Shown here one piece after another: positions 63,901 through 64,000 of a stretch of DNA of 64,000 nt. The notes under the pieces are model-generated. The model was not told where the DNA came from, did no database searches, and saw nothing but the letters and a program-made list of their open reading frames with translations. The stretch is from positions 248,001-312,000 of the forward strand of contig NZ_JACXZS010000001.1 of NCBI RefSeq assembly GCF_014779795.1, in the 5' to 3' direction. Both the position numbers and the translations under genes were made by a program. Source of the DNA: Microbacterium helvum. Lineage in GTDB: Bacteria > Actinomycetota > Actinomycetes > Actinomycetales > Microbacteriaceae. The number at the start of each line of letters is the position of its first letter. The stretch's first letter is position 1.

Positions 63901-64000
63901 CGGCGCGGCCCCGCGTGTCGGTCTTCACGTGCGCGAGTCCGAAGGCCGCCGCGATGCTGATGTCGCCGCCGCCGCTGGCGCTGCTTCCGGTGTTGGACTG
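36977..64000 (-). CDS. Giant repetitive beta-structured exoprotein/adhesin (start outside window)
   Basis: One frame is open from the right edge to the TAG at 36977, giving 9,007 residues without the N terminus. The frame continues upstream of the GTG at 63928 to base 64000 with the same repeat style. The in-window N-terminal 5,000 residues are Gly/Ala/Val-rich strands repeating every 40-70 residues (for example VSIAGAIAIAVVSGTVTA and GGAVSVTAASAEDWLLLSVA). This is the pattern of long beta-solenoid adhesins. Interruptions are described separately: a W/G-rich insert, three CBM5/12-like modules and HGLxTGD modules. Then come a beta-helix-like part, GFxxGQ modules, RTX repeats, two LamG-like domains and a C-terminal Calx-beta domain. 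No LPXTG anchor follows. A surface adhesin or matrix protein that binds calcium and polysaccharide is likely; the exact role is unknown. Confidence 0.9.
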   Translation of the reverse strand, partial: QSNTGSSASGGGDISIAAAFGLAHVKTDTRGRAVGAKVVTTGAQAYRAHAKNTVAVTGNGGTADGSGGASGAGVGIGVGLLILDFATRAYISGGAIDAPSGVTVRAAGPDAGNSSFTATAVSGAKPASGSVAFAGSFALAKIDTLTSATLNGATSFAGRAVAVTARGSSKSTAQATAKQQMGGTNGSPVGAGASVALTLIRDDIVAAVAAGAAPSAIGALTLTANGADDATTTTVGGADGGTSATLTGVASITIHNVRTFAGVMSGPALALASLAAAATQAAKATTSATGATNSGNGATLGLTISFALASIDHEAEASIGRTVTATGPVSLAAENVSKTTTTAEATAQGAPGEGAGGNSTNDNVKTKSDAKLGSAGGRTTGGAGGGTSTPDQKNEDGTSVSVAAAIAVNLVTSVARAMLLAGASVSTPGAVTLTATNNTDASATAEGTAVNSTTAGIGAAVAVNKVRLINEAGLGVGASVHAASLTVSATVKAVGPDVVHAFEAVAQAGATGTGGTLGVAGAFAINLVDEDTRALLDASSDPSPQPAPPLPGVVLTGGTASFTAGSKTTDKSSAKAGQSGDGTVGIGAAFALNLVTHEVYAGIAPAANGTRGPPVTGAGALTITATHDVTLTTEAEAGAAGGSVTITPSVAIVIATVHTAASIGRGSAPLTASSITATATQTVTADTTAKGSTTAGSTAGIGVSLALAILDDITSTSGSDRSLTTAGAVSFTATQRIDAKTTAKAAAQGASPSEGGDQPTGKDVNQKADANLGQASATKQQNGGGSTSTSATPKAATGQGAGGSSSGNSVSIAGAIAIAVVSGTVTARLASGIVVDAGGTVSLIARGDTDSLADARGDTSTKGSVGVGAGVAVQAVEITVRATTGASTITATGLTVLAEMLQGDDDDIVRRWNDTAHRWETVESGEQLPGPSEGDLVFVKTNADGDNASGGNDGLYKFSGGSWTLDTDKTLTGTVDELPASVVNGNWYILDAEKDGHPAGSVWKGEGGAWVFVTKFAVTEKSQLAKDQIAENTWFQLTTGDGANTPGFYKRNGSHAWVKQNVTVGEGVALPTGALNDTLFRLYEHEITSIARAGASKSSSVGVAGAVAINVLGNTTEALIPAGAVVTLSSAASTVRAHSNERDAATATSKASVGSATGVGASVALQVIDGSDVTAAIADGAAVSGGAGLTVAAIGFRDLATKAEGGTAGKTGITPVVSLVVGVDDDVTARIGTSGTAMIQTGAIVVRATHVTWVATEGNADAAGKSTAVGATVVVNAVVGWDTLAEIARNAQGTAVTVEALSTVRSEAKAVASAKGAGDSGKTGDQESTGAVNGDNPNTAGTKGDTAGMPTSNGGTDGGTGGNGTGGANTKSGSESGSSGGGTGIAAAVGVNWFVAVSTARIAGGRTVTATTGQVVVRSILDADANARAMGSAIDLQNDTGIAAAIGLNVADLTIRAEIGAGAAVTGHGGIVVEARTPAGARNDFIAWGIAAGGGKNTAGVAASAGIQILLLHTEAVVGAGAHLTAVTGDSAVRAVHDFGIQTIAAAAAFSTGSGTAVGGAIAVDWLEITTYAHLETAASFDSPRALDVSARTTLTPFRPETPLQDKIDWLKLTAVAVAGGAGNSGAAVSGAFVIDVYSFDTSAWIGDDAQINQTQGTAGSAQDVTVQASDTIAVVDVAGAISISLESASVGLTALVQITNQNVEAWIGTGADVRAGGAVSVTAASAEDWLLLSVAGSGSGGSAAVAGSVLVFVSNQGGSDPRVRASIGSGAHVLAAGGVTVSASRTATLAASSGNIAISGSGAGIGAAIVVVVRGSVVDAYVGTNAVIQAGGAGLEVNATQTLGVTFVAVAGSGGSSAGIAGAALVDVLNHTTTAHIDAGADIQSPTTTVAVLASDTTTVFALAGMLTVGGTAGVGAGVDVEVIGKTTRAWLGDGVTVRASGHLTVDAVSAETITSLSVGGGFGGSAAVNVNAAVSAITVTTEAHIGANADVIVDGSVRVSADERLTLNVIAGNISVGGSAGVGASVSVPVTTKTTRAWIGSGAAVAAKAQQGVAVASGSYGVSTVDLRFAPGDVTTGTGTIHVAGHGFLDGDRVQYDVGCDTSTAGCVGIGGLTHKGLYYIVGATTDTFRLSQTKGGPAITFSSKGVSNNQRVFRADRANVQEDFSDRFDPASAVNDGADTITLPYTFTASNDDAVVYSSGGGAPIAGLVDGATYYYHLVSPGVFQLYDKKSSDGGTAVHIGLSGTSGRSHSIAKAGNLPSGDASAMGPRSIVQTAPQFSGVAVSASNSDDIGTFGVGVGIGGTAGVQVAGSIAVHTATTAAFIAANAKINCNAACTGNVAGAVAGAQGVKVAAANQFYELGIAAAVGIGGTAGVAVPVGVRVVTLDTFAYIGTGAVVKATDDIIVSANGRDTIVSVAAGAGAGTVGVAGTISVTVVKIHTVACTGTPLGGQAYLCNGDGATLTAGDSVLVSASDDSRLLLLTIAAAGGYVGVGAAVGIASVDKQVRASLGANGTVDAAAAGSGITGVADGSVGAGAAGHGKTVRGVVVRADSTEQLFGLAPAIGVGAVGVAGGVAVTLLTIKVEALIGGGAHVNNAAGANAAQGVSIAATDRFRSLTIAGGVAAGLVGVSGGVDVGVLNAAVQASVGQNADVRARGAIDVLALTSKDISTVAFSFAGGFVGVAAAVSVWTIGTAVTGTYDAADGGTDRGAWNGTTTYRQSDIVTYNGKRYSAKVDSPTVGVNPASNPKQWLGQNSAFGRGDWVSGQYYNKGDEVRGSDGNYYTAKKDGVTSNPVTEHDTFLPNCREDGDEPLDDCNDYESPDWRPGGVLGSATGGGEAAKGGSYSGAFDGATSDDAVAWTSGQAWHEGDLVTYGGKTWAARADIASGVADAPGSAAGQWREVSGAAMMTRERMKTQLGAAKTSIGAAAPSSNIAGDALGSTPTGGTVVTINGVLSAGGALTGRATDWLRILGVAGAAAVGAVGIGISVLVLNIESNTEVAVGGTARLSSGGAMTLAAKMDEDTLGIGVAGGGGLVGIAGQVVVINDTGSQHVHLDTGAQVRKAGGGVAISSMADRTLNSYSIGFAAGFVGAGISVSVVNVGGSNIAETGGVQVAADGAVAGFTATTTDDITVDDLGVAIGVGVGAIGGVVAVVSLGGTARAAVAPVGTVAGDVTATLTGTRVVKAHTVNVTIGGLAVGISVARADSSRHAEALLGSAASVSAGGAVKITAHVSNTADANSPGVNVGLIAIAVMLAFADLDGHTTARIDGDVTSSTAITVRAEGENHAKARAFVASLSVGSAAGAVSTATLSGDADIVAAVGSGAQLASSGTVTVEAKTFGQHDFADAKSEIASGAIFGTVAIAGAVGTARGGVTASFEGGITSAGDLLVNAVGTIAATAITDVVAVGIGFAGAGSISDAGIMGGADIVATVGTGTIGATGAISVTANGTMTATSSSDVGSGGIVAIGAAAPIAQIQGAVRARFDGDVALAASLTVTAIAHRTAIASSAALSIGIGAVNDSLPGAHIGDNPSTSATETGAETSAIIGGPAQVTVSGAVIVDAQSTNTADAAVEAHALGAVSVAISSPTAISAGTTTAAIDGSVGGTTTGPGADGVTGTLGTPGATTITVGAASVDKARARVASSSFGLVSLSPSTAEAVVQPLTTARFGGGHVTASGDVTLTAEAHTDADSNTDSQSGGVVTVNNLESHSYTNPTVRAVVTGGLVQAGGTLRVFARYGKLAPQLDDGSVDGVDTNTDTVSFEKPHGLRTGDTVVYEAGSDLINGLVTKHTYSVIVTGPNGLQLGAQFIADDGDANTEPGEAAVDLDQGTIVFRSAHNLQTGDRVRYTSTGADVPGLVEGTLYEVIRIDALRIKLRPIGSASFEVHPGSAVDSGDDTIYLPGHGLGDDTAVHYEAPAQQTFRPDGVDVVLTPKNGVDVIARDGDGNPLPSNSNQIYTGTHGLHTGDIVRYWADGGALSCSGVSSNVYTGCRSGHLVSGGWYKVYITSSQAVMLVDLGSAADSLHVIDVSGSGATGDQRVYLATDEPLATSNDTYWVVLVDADHIKLRTRPSWDASGSLVGLSSTITWPGGGTAARTGTHKLTVVAGLTGAITGGIHQLVVDLTGGGNGAMVGVGGPASLIGSGSDEVSTASSTGFGVGAIAVRESYSYSDATADVRAQIQGGTLRARDIVVDSTSVVNTSFVSANSGGGFIDVGIAKAYGITSSTAMTTVSSGADLVAGRDVSLLSTAVEYMNGRSSTDGMGFVSVATGDAKATVAVLSLVQVGGRVYAFRTLLAEARHGFEIIVTANADTGGLGADADANDDTARGIHLISAVAVELLGTARMFSANGYLWATQGAAHQVSAADGTIVPDATVVTKYRAYARSDADATALGADSDAGATVTIDDLTEVLLRSHAQFTTSDRADLRARHFATDLDAVARADCSCGGGDTDSTASLDYRSSARVSAEDESIIRAAFVWIEAFQVADGAAYRRDADSDGGLFDGGSESTPGTTSAGRTFFWEATTILLGEPNPMLTVDATGTIVAKTRNVQVKAYDPGTHTYSGLLAVGDQIAQGRWIVVGDLLFDEGGRIHFQANSVGGLGPDSLIRGNAGEVQIKHTWDSVLIQNASDRRLVVNDIDVVLLETNPILELSIGDVPDPVAGQFPVSIDEPAVNAVVVVAATGRGWTRTPIDGAATPQTFEFDIVHKFAPTQVQILGLAGAGASDIWLDGDIENPIGLTEIRNARGSILSDDSSDLDGIESTGVDGNRVAIFARPGADTDYELIRTNRLRIDSDTGSIGRQAGAGVTRVPVAVELIRFRHIDPEFCGGASSCLFDIELQADAAKDAVLDITGNERSLASAASAVSWQIDRIIAGDDVDVVLNDSIQGTDAPSVNGLQVFVYTPDNGQGEPLAGAPRAGWPQTFQYHFRPDTPAVDYATILRAFGVGVRSAVMSTYTFGDAGTLYGDLRAGDDINVCHVASRDYTSAADQATAHAHPCPTRDPSTLAYAPAPASARINIVAFLDEDAALPYPAPVDDDDDGIGADVAQIFLSTNGDITATELVGDMLVGHIHSTDGDVELHSPRRILDADGQATIDVTGVNVSMFAAEAGGLGGIGMPGDWLEVNTAVKQPSGISGGVLTAHDIAGNGTTRGIFLDEIVGDMPIWEIFTGGSSALATGDVGLRTTAGSILNAKLDATADNVHGDTVDMDANGGSIGLSSKDVMVDSNRAPPFACTYLNCGNAPADPYLSDPRLSNVGANTGDDVGLEATSGIYYTETDAYLRLVLAHSFNGTVRLTVRETSALDEDLYLVAEGSARFAESHLRLPHSDDDAPRDIAHGTIFAERGAVELRVGDDITLHQNSQILADLSIDIRGDHGNADTGTVASEYGTSMILRGRIIADCVLSLGVAGADPMGTCAPSTQPHPAADTEIWGGSDVDVIQFGDRSGLDRDDSKITWGSAGYIFLGSKTTVHGNLAAASAADSATADGEDVITVYYLQSMDVITSPAQSGAGAGHVLVLDGQGETDHYAVYTNGSRGSIRNYDIEVLDSGPANQGVDELAVYGFDDRDSTHNTGTRVDDMWLLRALTCIDSEAPYGITVAGGQAACASATAPADHPAYIALLAGNGNDDAGLGLYRDRVQNNEPDPRVQRITYDRALNGRITVYGQGGNDAFYVDDTQATVTLDGGAGDDAFQIGQIFGTQRDPEDGALLPADTFPALVATTRGWLSPGTHAPLLATGGTGNDRFVVYSNQAEIQLNGDDDNDLFIVRAFALAAVCDLSADSIAGCDLDDVDFRPAKGVFPTTTAFGSCMISGYVSRVTGLAVPGYTRYDRNGDKVCNNADAHSTYNHIAGSNVDLDHTKWLDDTIPLDANGVAVPIIGLGFSTSRPLDIRAGGGEDEVQYNVNAPVNVDGGTGFDKLVVLGTEFADDFAITDKAIYGAGLNVRYTTIEVLEIDGLEGDDEFFVQSTAYGVAYRIIGGLGSDRINVTGDVTADIVTRELEGLSGAVDHIVTAPGDPGYDGLPTDGMPYNLATDQQGIVIITEKTGGTVVREGAGSTGAIKSYTYYEISLAADHTAPVYVTVSAAGSPSQEANGADLNPDPLGDGFGDTVWLCVGVTDADCDQASEFQRHYIRNGAIVDEAGRAVVLTWNAHDTAKKRVYVWAVDDDVPGRFDQRAEGDRIVVLQHSVISADARYHGAAVRQVNALVYDDDTPGVYAVDVEPTASCAANVATCEPDGRGIVIEGDSTHERTDVVLLSLAKAPAGTDRIWVKIWMDADSQRPLQIDLSGIPGEGSRWFRVVDGTGTWYRVWFDATNWNTPLRVVVRARVNNTPDDPTVAVLHYELDAAHTAPAAAAAYPFPNLRSGLQRTDVLVYDDETPEIVAIPSGTDTVVVRCLDTDCTIPGATDDYTIRLTTKPASGTVTVSLLPDGMVDVVMVDGVAISPSQYRIIGGDVPTRAFLGRLRFSGATVTRANGSDLGSFRDEGFTVGQRITISGCGATVFTIVSITADGKAMTLDKTVGGCVAASTATEVTKDSINVLTRIGAWDGTATTQNPDGSWQLVRDTGADNAWLADGFLEGQWVEISQGATKVRAKIAVIRGTNKGKDNVLELRAVGSGDSLAGFTSGGTFTVRRIAAFVDFGALDWFHDKDIVLRADVWFDQPIQRQGVKVFPASTHRLSKLRGPVAVEGGVTGADRSLELGLKLPGEKDGPLFAIATQAPESKQIDVLTVYNDGSKADGLGVMTATTLTGFGMAKDLDFGPSYSAPGAESFGESQIFRGGISFGSVQYVDGEYQTAGTVSTIEVVNLLLGTGNDRLDIQGTLQPDVPVKLTGTVTLGTAHAYAGFPPPGAGWYELTREAPFDWKAQGFLIGQPVTLASQPGRLFRVMGFADSFTGDTTDNTVMYLALISGGAPGSLPVSAKTVVIAQDVPVTRTGSITVTPNLDGDGGTITRVGGDWAADGFAVGQLVRIQGIDGQWRLVGVTATVLTLARGDVMTTAMSGARTVYVPGPHGGLTVVHGGGNRPIGNEFEMTAAGSGANGLGRTITRLDGMPWSYTGQFAGSGYVAGTPYGTLPQHVLLAGESSTRKIVGFGNVDCLAIGIVDPFPGCGVGAVMILGPQLVAGTALGGGTGPTTVSVVDPLTVAASGRFLIRKDRLVYLGSQSDLSGFRAGMQVRISGLPGVYTIQSTTTELVNGVARGVLVLAGTALQPTVKLVGGVATWFSTSLTVTGHDEGRAGGQRIGGDIITVCDATPPIDPANGDPVPCDQQNTAGPDSPLVVYGDTSQDGVWYSGRPGDVLGMEFGPKPFDPFTHIPDSDNEDDEWVFGLADPYDHAGNDIIDASGLFAGIVCDATCANLPSIGITAYGGLGDDLLIGSQAGDRLAGGSGDDELRGLRGADHLYGDDGINVDIFTRILDVAVADRSPAPSVTGAGYVNNGTTIQPYKALVRDDLLVPGSDLIWGDGPGTVTGGPVDAYDDIIFGDFGIVVQNGGATWNTADTNLPDTRLQAIQTTAISTVLSIESRNVQRGGDDAIFGGLGHDVIVGGPGHDLADGDQSDDLLFGDNVILDRTPGHWENGRFQTLCGTLLYSRSDMPAQVCAGMPAPSANDSGALLTDGVERAYRDPDGAPWWAEYDVTEQWHTLAIDAGAVGTGSLGNDHLVGGAAHDLIFGQLGNDVLVGDGDAEEAFARITDDPKVTRHVGASRTPLGCIDPDGAGPRGIECDFTGVLTVIASTEAATDGEDYIEGGGGNDRIFGGLGQDDLIGGSSDFFSLTTPDMRPDGLIGPSDWYAVGYGRGDDRGADIVFGGAGSRVGINDETAGGSQPSTPATGGSLADHTTAADMDARDADAIIGDNGRIIRIVGTGGTDRIAGIGTGQTTAAQAPNNYVTFQYDQGTGAQRLIVRGVTLLDYTVGGPDFQPENFGLGVGGDCTNGSPTQPVCSNVLDTDAGAWRNTTFPGAGGSATPWQTGGRDEVHGETGDDTVYGGADHDILYGDAQSDDLIGGWGNDWISGGTGQDGILGDDGRIFTSRNGSTGLTASGAVCTADGLAPGAVTACYSERLFGITALLAADPDTKYSNGNVLDEFIYTPGQGQTATINRTGALNKAADLTVYNLGPDVNASQHHVADSPLYDANNSDDIIFGGWGSDWIHGGAGDDAISGAEAIGTDPDDLTGSGGTNGPLPAASGFTQHYTADGTLAGLEYIDFAHPYNPGDVLHFGADTNPWHANNHNEMRLGEFLLYDEYDPLRTILFNAAGDTWGCTSWSPSGHTCTGSTDRALFPNQYFLNNEDTFGDILAKVCVAVDNQGGCLQYVYNTQPTDGDDAIFGDLGNDWMVGGTGMDTLWGGWGNDLLNVDDDLHSGCLATAPNGTCTQPGDTWLNNTPDGVNSSYQDRAYGGAGLDILIANTAGDRLIDWVGEFNTYLVPFAPFGMATVSRQNNPALPEFLYALSRSQGADPTRWSDEGSDPQRNGEPFGELGLIRQEDHGYWQTQTGGPTDPQAGNIPGGKRDSVRGADFNDGTLQGFLTDSGTFTVTQGILTVTAADSQGDAVAVWYSDAYQTVYYEVSAKISMQKPTGGWKANAYIVFDYFGPTDFKFAGIDQSVNKMVIGERTATGWWVRAQGSVPGGVKAGTFYDLVVVVNGLIVTVTANGRNAFRYTFAPRTIGGQKVALNRGLTGFGSNQAKGQFDNIALTVISPEITIDRTEFFEGSAVAVRKDVTGTWTMTDGRLQGVTDAGGTATTLLGIATSATAPGLPPYDGVPHLEPTAYLQLTATLRAAGFTGILFDWYSATDYKFVGIDVAGQRVVVGHVAKGVRTIDLVISRALAAGVDYVLDVTLKATVVTVTLAGQVLASYAFNSPLADGAQGLFAFGTGVTASAADYRLRTDDDAYAGSAAAAQAVRISDATVIERAAGTTRTVTLTVTRDQAGAALSVGWSVDTVIANGATWGSDVTGATSGTVVFAAGETTATITFTIVGDSAKEPDEAFTVTLHPAPGANLADAQGLVTVKNDDG
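36980..37330 (-). other. Calx-beta domain at the C terminus of the giant protein
   Basis: The last 115 residues contain VRISDATVIERAAGTTRTVT, GTVVFAAGETTATITFTIVG and DEAFTVTLHPAPGANLADAQ before KNDDG and the stop. This is the classic Calx-beta pattern, a calcium-binding beta sandwich. Confidence 0.88.
37350..38480 (-). other. Two tandem LamG/concanavalin-like domains
   Basis: Two related domains of about 180 residues share FDYFGPTDFKFAGID and FDWYSATDYKFVGID, followed by strands such as YDLVVVVNGLIVTVTANGRN and YVLDVTLKATVVTVTLAGQV. They look like a duplicated jelly-roll, probably for carbohydrate or protein binding. Confidence 0.7.
38930..42000 (-). repeat. RTX (hemolysin-type calcium-binding) repeat block
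   Basis: Nonapeptide-like GGxGxDxL repeats appear in at least seven clusters. Examples are GGTGMDTLWGGWGNDLL, HGETGDDTVYGGADHD, GGGGNDRIFGGLGQDDLIGG, GGLGHDVIVGGPGHDLADGD and GSGDDELRGLRGADHLYGDD. They should form calcium-loaded beta rolls outside the cell. Confidence 0.92.
42430..44620 (-). repeat. GFxxGQxVxIxG modules
   Basis: At least five copies of a module of about 50 residues are seen: FRDEGFTVGQRITISGCGAT, WLADGFLEGQWVEISQGATK, WKAQGFLIGQPVTLASQPGR, WAADGFAVGQLVRIQGIDGQ and SGFRAGMQVRISGLPG. Each is followed by a short strand pair. I know no named family for it. Confidence 0.7.
52000..52720 (-). repeat. HGLxTGDxVxY modules, main cluster
   Basis: Consecutive modules read PHGLRTGDTVVYEAGS, AHNLQTGDRVRYTSTGAD, GHGLGDDTAVHYEAP and THGLHTGDIVRYWADGG. 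Each is followed by a GLxxGxxYxV strand and an IxLxP-like end. A diverged copy (GHGFLDGDRVQYDVG) is near 57,700, inside 57,300-57,760. Confidence 0.75.
55282..55880 (-). other. Three CBM5/12-like carbohydrate-binding modules
   Basis: Three short modules share the W..G..Y..GD.V.Y.G..Y.A pattern of chitin/cellulose-binding CBM5/12 domains: WNGTTTYRQSDIVTYNGKRY, WVSGQYYNKGDEVRGSDGNY and WTSGQAWHEGDLVTYGGKTW. They interrupt the beta repeats. Chitin or another polysaccharide is the likely ligand. Confidence 0.8.
60738..61300 (-). other. W/G-rich inserted segment of the giant protein
   Basis: A stretch of about 185 residues unlike its surroundings contains three related units, GLYKFSGGSWTLD, GSVWKGEGGAWVFV and GFYKRNGSHAWVKQ, about 45 residues apart. 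Between them are acidic loops. It is hydrophilic and rich in Trp, suggesting a binding insert; no family is recognised. Confidence 0.6.

Overview
The window is high-GC DNA from a Gram-positive actinobacterium, most likely Microbacterium or a close Microbacteriaceae relative. That placement is an inference from four things: GC-rich codon use with many GTG starts, actinobacterial-type menaquinone genes, two F420-type oxidoreductases, and PadR/HAAS/ABC-2 and MMPL/YhgE gene pairs. No RNA genes, CRISPR arrays, integrases or insertion sequences were recognised.

Layout. Positions 1-19.2 kb and 29.6-30.6 kb hold nearly the whole menaquinone pathway: isochorismate synthase (menF), menD, menC, menE, menB, menA, menG and a long-chain polyprenyl diphosphate synthase. 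They are not one operon; they alternate in direction with unrelated genes. Those are an FprA-type ferredoxin-NADP reductase that runs off the left edge, a DUF402 protein, a DUF885 hydrolase-like protein, a PadR-HAAS-ABC export operon, an ankyrin lipoprotein, PPK2, small membrane proteins and a VOC protein. Only a MenH-like and a DHNA-CoA thioesterase gene were not seen.

19.3-27 kb looks like a cobalamin neighbourhood. A lipoprotein resembling DUF4430/transcobalamin-like domains overlaps a 1094-residue ECF transporter in which the T, A, A' and S components are fused into one chain. Cobalamin-dependent methionine synthase (metH) follows in the convergent direction. Next come an F420-type LLM oxidoreductase, a second PadR-HAAS pair, menC, and a TetR gene divergent from an MMPL transporter with two palindromic operators between them. 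The MMPL protein carries a decayed ABC-ATPase-like tail and is translationally coupled to a YhgE/Pip-type membrane protein.

36,977-64,000 is one uninterrupted minus-strand reading frame of 9,007 codons whose start lies outside the window. It encodes a giant repetitive beta-structured exoprotein. From its in-window N-terminal side it has: thousands of residues of Gly/Ala-rich beta repeats; an inserted W/G-rich segment; three CBM5/12-like carbohydrate-binding modules; HGLxTGD modules; a beta-helix-like region; GFxxGQ modules; an RTX calcium-binding block; two related LamG-like domains; and a final Calx-beta domain.

A second theme is long palindromes. They lie in many intergenic regions, two of them with shared ends about 11.6 kb apart, and also in frame inside the linkers of the ECF fusion protein. 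They behave like a palindromic repeat family rather than ordinary terminators.
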